From Limnochorda pilosa (GTDB lineage Bacteria > Bacillota > Limnochordia > Limnochordales > Limnochordaceae), in assembly GCF_001544015.1 (NCBI RefSeq), contig NZ_AP014924.1, positions 2,728,001 through 2,792,000 on the forward strand: DNA of 64,000 bases, written 5' to 3'. The translations under genes and the position numbers were made by a program. How positions within the stretch are numbered: position 1 is the stretch's first letter; each line of letters starts with the position of its first letter. This document shows positions 25,975 to 34,245 of the stretch, one piece after another. A model generated the notes under the pieces. The model ran no database searches. It was given only the letters and a program-made list of their open reading frames with translations, and was not told the origin of the DNA.

Positions 25975-26532
25975 TTACGCCCTGGAGAGGTACTCCCCGG
26001 TACGGGTGTCCACCCGAATCACGTCCCCCGTGTTGACGAAGAGCGGCACCTGCACCACCAGACCCGTCTCGGTGGTGGCCGGCTTGGTTCCGCCGGTGGC
26101 CGTGTCCCCCTTGAAGCCCGGCTCCGTCTCGGTCACCTGCAGCTCGACGAAGGTGGGCAGCTCCACCCCGATGGGCCGACCCTGGTAGAACTGGATCAGG
26201 ATGGTCATGTTGTCCTTCAGGTAGCCCGGCGCCGTTCCGAGCTGGTCGCCGCTCAACGTGAGCTGGTCGTAGGTCTGGGTGTCCATGAAGGCGAAGTCGT
26301 CGCCCGTCTTGTACAGGAACTGCATCTCCTTGGTCTCCACCATGGCCCGGTTGACCTTCTCGCCGGCGCGGAAGGTGCGCTCGAAGACCTGACCCGTCCT
26401 CACGTTCTTCAGCTTGGTGCGGACGAAGGCCGAGCCCTTTCCGGGCTTGACGTGGAGGAACTCGACGACGCTGAAGACCTCGCCGTCCAGCTCGATGGTG
26501 AGACCCGTGCGCAGATCGTTGACCGAGACCAA
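25975..26532 (-). CDS. efp: Translation elongation factor P
   Basis: It relieves ribosome stalling at polyproline stretches. The 185-residue protein starts [19 protein letters not shown]. The loop [14 protein letters not shown] carries the lysine that is modified in some lineages. The central OB domain and C-terminal domain ([23 protein letters not shown]) are normal. TTG at 26532 is chosen because AAGGAG lies 7 bases upstream and the length becomes standard. No EF-P lysine-modifying enzyme is seen in the window. Confidence 0.97.
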   Translation of the reverse strand: MVSVNDLRTGLTIELDGEVFSVVEFLHVKPGKGSAFVRTKLKNVRTGQVFERTFRAGEKVNRAMVETKEMQFLYKTGDDFAFMDTQTYDQLTLSGDQLGTAPGYLKDNMTILIQFYQGRPIGVELPTFVELQVTETEPGFKGDTATGGTKPATTETGLVVQVPLFVNTGDVIRVDTRTGEYLSRA

Positions 26533-26561
26533 ACGGATTCTCCTTTCCCCTGCCCCTGGCT

Positions 26562-27635
26562 CTACCCGACCTCCAGGAACTCCTTGGACGCGCGGCTCAG
26601 GATGCGGCACCCCTCCTGCGTCACCTGAACCAGGTCCTCGATGCGGACGCCGCCCCAACCAGGCAGGTAGACCCCCGGCTCCACCGAGTGGACCATGCCC
26701 GCCTCCAGAGGCCTTGGCTCGGCGGTCTGGTTCAAGCGGGGCGGGTCCTCATGGACCTCCAGCCCCACCCCGTGCCCCAGCCCATGCCCGTAGTGCTCGC
26801 CGTGCCCGGCGGCCTCGATGACGTCCCGGGCCACCCGATCCACCGCCACCTGGTCCGCGCCGGCCCGGACCGCGGCGATCCCCGCCTCCTGGGCCCGGAG
26901 GACCAGCCCGTACACCTCCCGGGCCTGCCCGTCCGCCCGGCCCACGGCCACGGTGCGGGTCATGTCCGAGCAGTAGCCGTCCAGCACGCAGCCGAAGTCG
27001 AGGACCACCATCTGGCCCTGCTCCAGCAGGGCGTCGGTGGGCCTCGCATGCGGCATGGCGCCCCTGGGCCCGGCGGCCACGATGGGGTCGAAGCTGACCG
27101 CTTCCGCCCCCTGGCGCCGCATGAAGAACTCGAGCTCCAGCGCCACCTCCCGCTCGCTCACGCCCGGGCGGAGGAACCCCAGCACGTGGTCGAAGGCGGC
27201 GTCGGCCAGGCGGCAGGCCTCCTCGATGCGGCGCAACTCCTGCGGCTCCTTCACCGCCCGCAGCTCCTCGATCACCGGGCCCAGGGGCCTCCACGCCAGC
27301 CCCTCCACCGCCTGCTGAAAGCGCTCCAGCTCCCTGCAGGTCACGTGGGCGCTCTCGAAGGCCAGCTCGCGCAACCCCAGCTCGGCGGCCACCTGGGAGA
27401 GGGTCTCGGTCAGGCGGTCGAACCGCCGCACCTCGAACCCCTGGGCCTGCTGCCGCGCCTGCTCCTCGTAGCGGAAGTCCACCAGGAGCATCTGCCGCTC
27501 GGGGGTGACCAGCACGTGCCCGGCAGAGCCCCAGAAGCCGCTGAGGTAGCGCCGGTTGTAAGGGGAGCCCACCAGGAGCGCTCCCACCCCTTCGCGCGCC
27601 ATGACCGCCCGCAGCCGTTCCAGTCTCCCCTGCAT
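26562..27635 (-). CDS. Xaa-Pro aminopeptidase (M24 family)
   Basis: A metallopeptidase of the PepP/YqhT type that removes N-terminal residues before proline. The 357-residue protein has an N-terminal creatinase-like domain ([22 protein letters not shown]). The M24 catalytic domain has metal ligands in [55 protein letters not shown] at 27635 fits the family start. It precedes efp by 29 bases, as in Bacillus. All five metal ligands appear to be present. Confidence 0.95.
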   Translation of the reverse strand: MQGRLERLRAVMAREGVGALLVGSPYNRRYLSGFWGSAGHVLVTPERQMLLVDFRYEEQARQQAQGFEVRRFDRLTETLSQVAAELGLRELAFESAHVTCRELERFQQAVEGLAWRPLGPVIEELRAVKEPQELRRIEEACRLADAAFDHVLGFLRPGVSEREVALELEFFMRRQGAEAVSFDPIVAAGPRGAMPHARPTDALLEQGQMVVLDFGCVLDGYCSDMTRTVAVGRADGQAREVYGLVLRAQEAGIAAVRAGADQVAVDRVARDVIEAAGHGEHYGHGLGHGVGLEVHEDPPRLNQTAEPRPLEAGMVHSVEPGVYLPGWGGVRIEDLVQVTQEGCRILSRASKEFLEVG

Positions 27636-27719
27636 CTCGCCTCGCCTCCTCGGGTGCCTCCACCCCGTCGCCCGGCGCCGGCCCAGGCGCCCGCGCGCCC
27701 GGACGCCCGTCACCGCTCG

Positions 27720-29420
27720 CTACCGTTCGCTGCCGGGGGCGCCGGGACCTTCTGCCGCCCCCAGGCTCTCGGCCAGGCGGACTTGCTGCGCCAGGGCCTC
27801 CTCCACGGCTTCCCGCTCCACGGGAACGCCCACCCGAGGGCGTCCGGGCGCCTCCAGGAGCACGAAACGGACCTCGCCCCGCCGGGCCTTCTTGTCGTAC
27901 CGGAGGGCCCTCCGGAAATCGGGGGCCAGGGCCGGATCGTGGAGGGCGGGCGCGTCCAGCGGCAGCTTCAGGCGCCGCAGTAGAACCGCCGTGCGGCGCG
28001 TCCACTCAGGGTCCAGGCCAGCCAGCCGCTGGGAGAGCAGCAGCGCGGTGACGAGCCCCACGGCCACCGCCTCCCCGTGCAGGTACCGGCCGTATCCGGT
28101 CACCGCCTCCAGGGCGTGGCCCACCGTGTGGCCCAGGTTGAGGATGGCCCGGACGCCCGCCTCCCGGGGATCGCAGGCCACGGTGGCCGCCTTCAGGCGG
28201 ACGCTCGCGACGATGAAGGGCTCCCAGGCCGGAAGGCCCTCCTCCACCGCCGCCTCCAGCCCGGCCAGCGGTTCGGGGCCCGCGAGGAGCAGGCTCTTCA
28301 CCACCTCCGCCATGCCCGCGGCTCGCTCCCGCTCAGGCAGGGTGTCCAACACGGCCGGGTCCGCCAGCACCAGGCGGGGGTGGTGGAACGCCCCCACCAG
28401 GTTCTTGCCCTGGGGGAGGTTCACCCCCACCTTGCCCCCGATGCCCGCGTCCACCTGGGCCAGGAGCGTGGTGGGCAGCGCCACCCACCGCACACCCCGC
28501 ACGAAGGTGGCGGCGGCGAAGCCGGCCGTGTCGCCCACCACGCCTCCTCCGAAGGCCACCACCGTCCCCCCGCGGTCCAGCCCCATCTCCAGCGCGGCGT
28601 GCCAGATGGCCGCCACCGCCGACGGGGTCTTGGCCTCCTCGCCCTCGTCCATCCAGTGCCAGCGGGCGGAGACCCCGGCCGCAGCCAGCGACCGCGCCAA
28701 GAGCGGCGCATGGGGTTCCAGGGCGTGCTGGCTCACCACCAGCACGTCTCCCTCCACCCCCGCCTCACCCCAAATGGGGCCCGCCTCCTCCAGCAATCTC
28801 GGCCGCAGGTGGACGGGGTATCCGGGGGCATGGACGTCGGGCCGCACCACCGCCTGGGGTCGGGCCCGCCACCACCGCGCCAGGCGCGCGCCCGCCTCGG
28901 CCACCGAGAGCCCGTCCACGGCCAGGCGCCCGTCGGCCAGGCCGTACGCGGGGAGACGCTCCTCGTACAGCCGCCGGAGCCCCTCCTCGCCCAAGGCCTC
29001 CACCAGCGGGCGCCCCGGCTCCGAGGCGACCCGCCGCCAGGCCTCTTCGAAGGGAAGGTCGAGCCAGAGGGCCAGGTCGGACGGCCCCAGGAGCGCCCGC
29101 ACCTCAGGACGCGCCCAGGCGCCGCCCCCCAGGGCGATCACCCGGCCTCCGGGCTCCAGGAGCGCGGCCAGGGCCTCGGCTTCGCGCCGGCGGAATCCCG
29201 CCTCGCCCTCCGCCCGGAAGAGCTCGGGAATGGAGGCGCCGGCCCGCTGCGCGACGGCCTCGTCCAGGTCCACGAAGGGCATGCCCAGCCGGCCCGCCCC
29301 GTCGCGCCCCACCGAGCTCTTCCCCGCACCACTGAAGCCCACCAGCACCAGGTTCCCCTCGCGGAGGGCGAGCCGCCCGGGATCGGCCGCGCCGGCATCC
29401 TTCCAAGCCGGGCCTCCCAT
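27720..29420 (-). CDS. aroKB: Fused shikimate kinase / 3-dehydroquinate synthase
   Basis: One 566-residue polypeptide carries two shikimate-pathway enzymes. Residues about 1-170 are AroK (ATP-dependent shikimate phosphorylation): Walker A GFSGAGKSSVG, FVDLDEAV, and VIALGGGAW. Residues about 200-566 are AroB (NAD-dependent conversion of DAHP to 3-dehydroquinate): DEGEEAKT, GGGVVGDTAGFAAATFVRG, PTTLLAQVDAGIGGKVGVN and LNLGHTVGHALE. The ATG overlaps the aroC stop (ATGA). The open frame extends upstream through aroC but has no coding support there. Such fusions are known in some bacteria. Confidence 0.95.
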   Translation of the reverse strand: MGGPAWKDAGAADPGRLALREGNLVLVGFSGAGKSSVGRDGAGRLGMPFVDLDEAVAQRAGASIPELFRAEGEAGFRRREAEALAALLEPGGRVIALGGGAWARPEVRALLGPSDLALWLDLPFEEAWRRVASEPGRPLVEALGEEGLRRLYEERLPAYGLADGRLAVDGLSVAEAGARLARWWRARPQAVVRPDVHAPGYPVHLRPRLLEEAGPIWGEAGVEGDVLVVSQHALEPHAPLLARSLAAAGVSARWHWMDEGEEAKTPSAVAAIWHAALEMGLDRGGTVVAFGGGVVGDTAGFAAATFVRGVRWVALPTTLLAQVDAGIGGKVGVNLPQGKNLVGAFHHPRLVLADPAVLDTLPERERAAGMAEVVKSLLLAGPEPLAGLEAAVEEGLPAWEPFIVASVRLKAATVACDPREAGVRAILNLGHTVGHALEAVTGYGRYLHGEAVAVGLVTALLLSQRLAGLDPEWTRRTAVLLRRLKLPLDAPALHDPALAPDFRRALRYDKKARRGEVRFVLLEAPGRPRVGVPVEREAVEEALAQQVRLAESLGAAEGPGAPGSER

Positions 29421-30667
29421 CAGTAGGCCTCCAGGCGGCCGCGGTACGCCTCGAAGGCCGCCTCCATCTCCGAGAGGGTGTCCCCGCCGAACTTCTCCAC
29501 CCAGGCGGCGGCCAGCTCCCAGGCCACCACCGCCTCCCCCACCACCGCGGCCGCCGGCAGGGCGCACGCATCGCTGCGCTCCACGCTGGCCTGGAAGGGC
29601 TCCTTGGTCTCGATCTCCACCGAGCGAAGGGGCTGGTAGAGGGTGGGCAGCGGCTTCATGGCCCCCCGTACCACCACCGGCTCCCCGTTGGTCACCCCGC
29701 CCTCGATGCCGCCCGCCCGGTTGGTCGCCCGGAAGTAGCCGCCCGCGGCGAAGTGCCCCGGAAGCTCTTGAGGCAGCCCCCCCCCGGCCTCCTCGTCGCC
29801 GGCCGGCTCCCCGGCGGACCGGTGAAAGATCTCGTCGTGCACCTCGGAGCCCGGAAGCCCCGCGGCGGCGAAGCCATCGCCCACTTCCACGCCCTTGACG
29901 GCCTGGATGCTCGCGAGCGCGGCGGCCAGGCGCGCGTCGAGGCGCCGGTCCCACTGGGCGTAGCTCCCGAGCCCGGGCGGCACGCCCCCGGCCCGGACCT
30001 CGAAGAGACCCCCGGCCGTGTCCCCCCGCTCCCTGAGGACGTCGATCCGCTCCATCATCCGGCGGGCGGCCTCGGCGTCGGCGCAACGCACCGGCGAGGC
30101 CTCCGCGGCTCGGGCCAGCTCCGGCAGGGGGAGCCTCGCGAGCAGGGCCCGGTCCGCCTCCACCCCCGCCAGCATCACCACGTGGCCCGCCAGCTCCACC
30201 CCGAAGGCTTCCAGCAAGATCCGGCCCAGCGTCCCCGCGGCCACCCGGGCCGCGGTCTCGCGGGCGCTGGCCCGCTCCAGCACGTTGCGAAGGTCTCGAT
30301 GGCCGTACTTCATGCCGCCCGCCAGGTCCGCGTGGCCCGGGCGGGGCCGTGTCACCCGGCGTGGGGCGACTGCGCCGGGCGCCACCGGGTCGGCGCCCAT
30401 CACCTCTTGCCAGTGGGCGAAGTCGCGGTTCTCGATCTCCAGGGCGATAGGGGTACCCAAGGTCACACCGTGGCGGATCCCCGACAGGATGCGCACGTGG
30501 TCGTGCTCGATCTGCTGGCGGCGGCCCCGGCCGTAGCCCTGCTGGCGGCGGGCCAGGTGCCGGTCGATGGCCTCCCGGGCCACGGCCAGGCCGGCCGGCA
30601 GGCCCTCCACCACCACCACCAGGGCCGGCCCGTGCGACTCTCCTGCGGTGAGGTAGCGGAGCGACAC
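29420..30667 (-). CDS. aroC: Chorismate synthase
   Basis: It makes chorismate from EPSP using reduced FMN. The 415-residue protein starts [76 protein letters not shown], and [18 protein letters not shown] are family signatures. GTG at 30667 is preferred to an upstream ATG for its AAAGGGGG site and exact family start. Length is slightly above average because of an insert before the GGxE segment. It is the first gene of the aroC-aroKB pair. Confidence 0.97.
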   Translation of the reverse strand: MSLRYLTAGESHGPALVVVVEGLPAGLAVAREAIDRHLARRQQGYGRGRRQQIEHDHVRILSGIRHGVTLGTPIALEIENRDFAHWQEVMGADPVAPGAVAPRRVTRPRPGHADLAGGMKYGHRDLRNVLERASARETAARVAAGTLGRILLEAFGVELAGHVVMLAGVEADRALLARLPLPELARAAEASPVRCADAEAARRMMERIDVLRERGDTAGGLFEVRAGGVPPGLGSYAQWDRRLDARLAAALASIQAVKGVEVGDGFAAAGLPGSEVHDEIFHRSAGEPAGDEEAGGGLPQELPGHFAAGGYFRATNRAGGIEGGVTNGEPVVVRGAMKPLPTLYQPLRSVEIETKEPFQASVERSDACALPAAAVVGEAVVAWELAAAWVEKFGGDTLSEMEAAFEAYRGRLEAY

Positions 30668-30750
30668 GGCCTCGTCCCCCTTTCGAGAATGGTTGCCCCA
30701 TTCCACGGGCTCCGGGCCGGTTCCTCCGTCGGTGGACGGCGGCGCGTCCC

Positions 30751-31284
30751 CTAAGAGGTACGGAGCCGCCAGGCCTCGCGATCGATGCGCCCGCGCCTGA
30801 GGAGCAGAGCGAAGACGAGGCGCTCGATGGCCCTCACCACGCGCGTGTGGGGAAGCTCGCGCCGGCTCACCGGGTTGACCAGCACCGTGACGAAGCCGGC
30901 CCGGTGCCCACCCAGCACGTCGGTGAAGATCTGATCGCCCAGGACGGCGGTCTCGTGGGGCCTGGTGCCCAGGAGCCGGGCCGCGGCCCGAAAGCCGCGC
31001 CGGCGAGGCTTGGTGTAGCTCTCAACCCAGGGCAGGCCCAGGCGCTCCGCGGTGAGGCGAACCCGGCGCGGCCGGCCATTGGAGAGGATGCAAAGTCTCA
31101 TCCCGGCGGCGCGGGCCTCCCGCAGCCACACCAGCACGGGTTCGGCCGCCTCGCGCCCGCCGTAGGCCACCAGGGTGTTGTCCAGGTCGAGGACCAGCCC
31201 CCGGACCCCCCGGCGCTGAAGGCGTTCCAGGTCCACCTCGGGAAGGCTGGGGAAGATCTCGTCGGGCGTGAGCAGATGGAGCAC
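30751..31284 (-). CDS. YqeG-type HAD phosphatase (HAD IIIA)
   Basis: A 177-residue haloacid-dehalogenase superfamily protein. Motif [11 protein letters not shown] is near residue 27, motif II ILSNG near 61, the lysine in [17 protein letters not shown], and motif [16 protein letters not shown] near 110. The arrangement is that of Bacillus YqeG and yeast Gep4 (a phosphatidylglycerophosphate phosphatase); the substrate here is not known. GTG at 31284 is chosen, with GGAGGAGG 7 bases upstream. Confidence 0.9.
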   Translation of the reverse strand: MLHLLTPDEIFPSLPEVDLERLQRRGVRGLVLDLDNTLVAYGGREAAEPVLVWLREARAAGMRLCILSNGRPRRVRLTAERLGLPWVESYTKPRRRGFRAAARLLGTRPHETAVLGDQIFTDVLGGHRAGFVTVLVNPVSRRELPHTRVVRAIERLVFALLLRRGRIDREAWRLRTS

Positions 31285-31307
31285 GGGCGAGCCTCCTCCC
31301 GTGCCCC

Positions 31308-31339
31308 AGTATACCACGGCGCTGCGCTCGGCTGAGCGC
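31308..31339 (-). promoter_or_regulatory. Possible weak promoter for the YqeG-type gene
   Basis: A good -10-like TATACT (31308-31313, minus strand) lies 24 bases upstream of the GTG. No -35 match is seen at the right distance. A 6-bp inverted repeat GCGCTC/GAGCGC (31324-31339) occupies the -35 region, so the site might need an activator or be under an operator. Confidence 0.35.
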
Positions 31340-31392
31340 GTTCTCTCACCGGACACGCACGTGGAGAAAAGCCCGGTTGGGTGAAGCGCTCG

Positions 31393-32091
31393 TCATGTCC
31401 CTTCCGCCAGCTGGCGGTGGAGCTTGCCCAGGGCTCGCTTCTCGATGCGGGAGACGTAGGAGCGGGAGATGCCCAGGCGGCGGGAGATCTCCCGCTGGGT
31501 GTAGCGCAGGCCGTCCCGCAGGCCGTAGCGGAGCTCGATCACCCGGCGTTCCCGGTTCGAGAGCACCCCCATCTTCTGGCGCAGCTGCTGGCTCTCCACC
31601 TCGGTCTCCACCTGATCCGCCACCTCGGAACCGTCGCTGCCCAGGACGTCGATGAGGCTGATCTCGTTGCCCTCCTTGTCGGTGCCGATGGGGTCGAAGA
31701 GCATCACCTCGCCCCGCAGCTTCCGGGTGGCCCGCAGGTGCATGAGGATCTCGTTCTCGATGCAGCGGGCGGCGTAGGTGGCCAGGCGGGTGTTCTTGCC
31801 CGCGTCGTAGGTCCGGATCGCCTTGATGAGCCCGATGGTACCGATGGAGATCAGATCGTCGCTGTCCTCGCCCGTGTTCTCGAACTTCTTCACCAGGTGG
31901 GCCACCAGCCGCAGGTTGTGCTCGATGAGCCGGTTGCGGGCCTCCTCGCTTCCGGCGTGCATCTCCCCCAGGAGCCGGCTCTCCTCCTCGGGGGAGAGAG
32001 GCAGCGGAAAGGTGTGGTGCCCCGCCAGGTAGCCCGAAAGGGTCGCGAGGCTGCCGAAGAACAAGGAAAGGATGGTACTCAGCGGTTCCAT
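31393..32091 (-). CDS. sigK: Sporulation sigma factor SigK (pro-SigK)
   Basis: The late mother-cell sigma factor. The 232-residue protein has a hydrophobic pro-sequence (about residues 1-24, [19 protein letters not shown]). Region 2 has [34 protein letters not shown] and [20 protein letters not shown]. Region 4 has [25 protein letters not shown]. The coding sequence is continuous, so no skin element interrupts it. ATG at 32091 is preferred to an in-frame GTG at 32109, because GGAGGGG then serves as the ribosome-binding site. Processing would depend on SpoIVB, encoded here, and SpoIVFB, not seen. Confidence 0.96.
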   Translation of the reverse strand: MEPLSTILSLFFGSLATLSGYLAGHHTFPLPLSPEEESRLLGEMHAGSEEARNRLIEHNLRLVAHLVKKFENTGEDSDDLISIGTIGLIKAIRTYDAGKNTRLATYAARCIENEILMHLRATRKLRGEVMLFDPIGTDKEGNEISLIDVLGSDGSEVADQVETEVESQQLRQKMGVLSNRERRVIELRYGLRDGLRYTQREISRRLGISRSYVSRIEKRALGKLHRQLAEGT

Positions 32092-32125
32092 CCAGGGGTT
32101 CCCCTCCACGTCGAGACAGCACGGG

Positions 32126-32146
32126 CCGGCCCTCTCGTGAGGCCGG
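32126..32146. repeat. Inverted repeat in the mltG-sigK spacer
   Basis: CCGGCC and GGCCGG are separated by 9 bases within the 176-base spacer upstream of sigK. There is no U-run. It may be a leader hairpin of the sigK mRNA. I saw no reliable sigma-E promoter in this spacer. Confidence 0.4.
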
Positions 32147-32267
32147 TCCGGGCAACAAAGGACCGTCTGGGTCTACCTTATGAGGGCTCTGGACGGCACG
32201 TGCCTGGACCCGGAATCCCGCGGAGGGGGCGGGGCCGGAGCCGGTTTCGTCCGGGGGGACCTGGGTG

Positions 32268-33395
32268 TCAGTAGCCTAGCTCCCGGCGGGCCCGCACGTG
32301 CTGGGTGAAGGTGCGGCTGAAGACGTGGCCCCCGCGCCGGTCGGCCACGAAGTAGAGGTAGTCCACGACCGCAGGTTGGAGCACCGCCTCCAGCGAGGCG
32401 CGGCCTGGGCTGGCGATGGGGCCCGGAGGCAGGCCGCGGTAGCGGTAGGTATTGTAGGGTGAGTCGATGCGGAGGTCAGGGTAGTAGAGGCGCGAGCGGG
32501 GCGTCGGCATGACGTACTTCACCGTGGGATCAGCCTGGAGGGGCATGTCCCGAGCCAGCCGGTTGAGGAAGACGGCGGCGATCAGGGGCCGCTCCTCGTC
32601 CCGCACCGCCTCTTCCTCCACGATGGACGCGAGGGTGACCACCTGGTGCACGGTCATCCCCACCGCCCGTGCTCGCTCGGCCAAATGCATCTCCTCGGCC
32701 ACCTGGAGGAAGCGCGCGACCAGGGTCCGGATGGCGAGCGCCTCGTCGCGGACGGGCAGGTCGTAGGTATCGGGAAAGAGGTACCCCTCCAGCGAGGGGA
32801 TGGGCCGGGACCCGAAGGCCTCCACCAGCGGCGAGGAGGAGCCGTAGACCAGCCGCTCGTCCGAGGCCAGGCTGAGGAAGCGTTGCTCGTCGGCGATGCC
32901 CGCCGAGGCCAGGCGCGCCGCGATCTCCCTCAGGTTGAACCCTTCGGGGATGTAGGTTCGGGCCACGGCCACCCGTCCTGCCGCGAGCTGATCCAGCACC
33001 GCGGGCAGCGGCATGGACGGGTCGAGGCGGTAGTGGCCTGCTTTGAGGGAGGCATCGGTGCCTTCCAGGCGGCTCCACCACTGGAAGAGCAGGGCGCTGC
33101 GGATGACTCCCCCGCTCGCCAGGATGCGGCCGATCTCCCGGGAGGTCGCGCCCTCAGGGATCTCCACCAGCACCCCCGGCTCCCCGTGGCGCAGGCTCAG
33201 GGGCATGGTGAGGGCCTGGATCGCGAAGAGGAGGACCGCCCCCAGGAGGCAGCCGGTCCAGAAAAGGTAGACAGCCGCGCGGCCCGCGCCTTCCAGCGCG
33301 CGCCGGACGGGCTCGAAGCGCGTGACCTCCGAACGGCCGGTGGCCGTGGAGAGTCCCGCCACAAGGGCCTGTCCTTCCGGGCGGGTCGGCGTCAC
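32268..33395 (-). CDS. mltG: Endolytic transglycosylase MltG
   Basis: A YceG-family membrane lytic transglycosylase that cleaves nascent peptidoglycan and may set glycan chain ends. The 375-residue protein has an N-terminal membrane segment (about 40-62), a LysM-like part (VLVEIPEGATSREIGRIL), and YIPEGFNLREIAARL. The catalytic domain follows: LEGYLFPDTYDLP and the catalytic glutamate in LASIVEEEAVRDEERPLIAAVFLNRL. LQADPTVKYV and YNTYRYRGLPPGPIASPG are also present. GTG at 33395 has AAGGGGG 6 bases upstream. It follows ruvX. Confidence 0.96.
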   Translation of the reverse strand: MTPTRPEGQALVAGLSTATGRSEVTRFEPVRRALEGAGRAAVYLFWTGCLLGAVLLFAIQALTMPLSLRHGEPGVLVEIPEGATSREIGRILASGGVIRSALLFQWWSRLEGTDASLKAGHYRLDPSMPLPAVLDQLAAGRVAVARTYIPEGFNLREIAARLASAGIADEQRFLSLASDERLVYGSSSPLVEAFGSRPIPSLEGYLFPDTYDLPVRDEALAIRTLVARFLQVAEEMHLAERARAVGMTVHQVVTLASIVEEEAVRDEERPLIAAVFLNRLARDMPLQADPTVKYVMPTPRSRLYYPDLRIDSPYNTYRYRGLPPGPIASPGRASLEAVLQPAVVDYLYFVADRRGGHVFSRTFTQHVRARRELGY

Positions 33396-33430
33396 CGCGA
33401 TCCCCCTTACGGGCCGGTCTTATCCAGTCC

Positions 33431-33931
33431 TTACCAGTGCCTCTTTCCTTTCGAGCCGGTGGGGCCCGATTCCTCTTCATCGGGTGGCGGGGCGAAGGAG
33501 GCCGCCTGGCGATGGGCGTCCAGGAACCCCTGAAGGATGAGGATGGCGGCGGTCTGATCCACCACGGCCCGCCGGCGAGCCCGGCTGAGCCCGCCCTCCA
33601 GCAGGGCCCGCTCGGCCTGCCGGGTGGTGAGCCGCTCGTCCCAGTAGGTCACGGGCAGCTTGGTCCTTGCCGAGAGGCGCCGGCCCATACGCAGGACGGC
33701 TTCGGCCTCGGGCCCCTGGCTGCCATCGGTGCGTCGCGGCAGCCCGAGGATCAGACCGGTGACCCCATGCTCCCGGGCCACCTCCGCGACCCGTTCCATC
33801 CAGCCCGCCTTGAGCCGGTCGACGGTCCCGGCGCCCGAGGCGCTCATCCGCAGGGGGTCGCTCACCGCCAGCCCGATCCGGCGGCTGCCCACGTCCAGCC
33901 CGAGCAGGGGCCCATCCTCGGGGACGTCCAC
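33431..33931 (-). CDS. ruvX: Holliday-junction-resolvase-like RuvX (YqgF), pre-16S rRNA nuclease
   Basis: A 166-residue RNase H-fold protein linked to 16S rRNA 5' maturation. LLGLDVGSRRIGLAVSDP has the first catalytic Asp, GLILGLPRRTDGSQGP is typical, and YWDERLTTRQAERALLEGG has the second acidic site. The last Asp lies in VDQTAAILILQGFLD. The C-terminal tail is Pro/Glu/Ser-rich and longer than usual. It sits in the alaS-ireB-ruvX cluster, which is conserved in Firmicutes. Confidence 0.95.
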   Translation of the reverse strand: MDVPEDGPLLGLDVGSRRIGLAVSDPLRMSASGAGTVDRLKAGWMERVAEVAREHGVTGLILGLPRRTDGSQGPEAEAVLRMGRRLSARTKLPVTYWDERLTTRQAERALLEGGLSRARRRAVVDQTAAILILQGFLDAHRQAASFAPPPDEEESGPTGSKGKRHW

Positions 33932-33933
33932 GC

Positions 33934-34227
33934 TCAGACCTCCCGGGTCTCGCCTGCGAACCGCCTCAGGTAGTGCTCCACGACCTCTTCCAGCAGCTCG
34001 TCTCGTTCGAGGGCCCGGATCCGCTTGCGCGCGTCACGGTAGGTGGTGATGTAGGCAGGGTCGCCTGAGAGAAGGTAGCCCACGAGCTGCCCCGTGGGAT
34101 CGTAGCCCTTCTCCTTGAGGGCGAGGTAGACCTGGCGCAGGACATCCTCGGTGCGGGGCCGCCCCTCCAGCTCCAGCCGGTAGCGCATGGTCTCCCGACC
34201 GGTTTCGTCGTGCTCCATGTGGGTCAT
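33934..34227 (-). CDS. ireB: IreB family regulatory protein (UPF0297)
   Basis: A 97-residue protein. The core [40 protein letters not shown] is diagnostic of IreB (Bacillus YrzL). In Enterococcus IreB is phosphorylated by the kinase IreK and links to cephalosporin tolerance. ATG at 34227 is chosen because AAGGGGGG lies 6 bases upstream; an in-frame TTG at 34233 is possible. It lies between alaS and ruvX. Confidence 0.95.
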   Translation of the reverse strand: MTHMEHDETGRETMRYRLELEGRPRTEDVLRQVYLALKEKGYDPTGQLVGYLLSGDPAYITTYRDARKRIRALERDELLEEVVEHYLRRFAGETREV

Positions 34228-34245
34228 GCTCAACCCCCCTTGCGG

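Noticed and set aside
27720-30701. A 993-residue minus-strand frame
   Set aside because: Only the part from 29420 is coding (AroK-AroB). The upstream part is out of frame with aroC, which is clear in another frame.
31360-31392. Terminator after sigK (GGGCTTTTC)
   Set aside because: Only a 3-bp stem precedes the short U-run, too weak to call.
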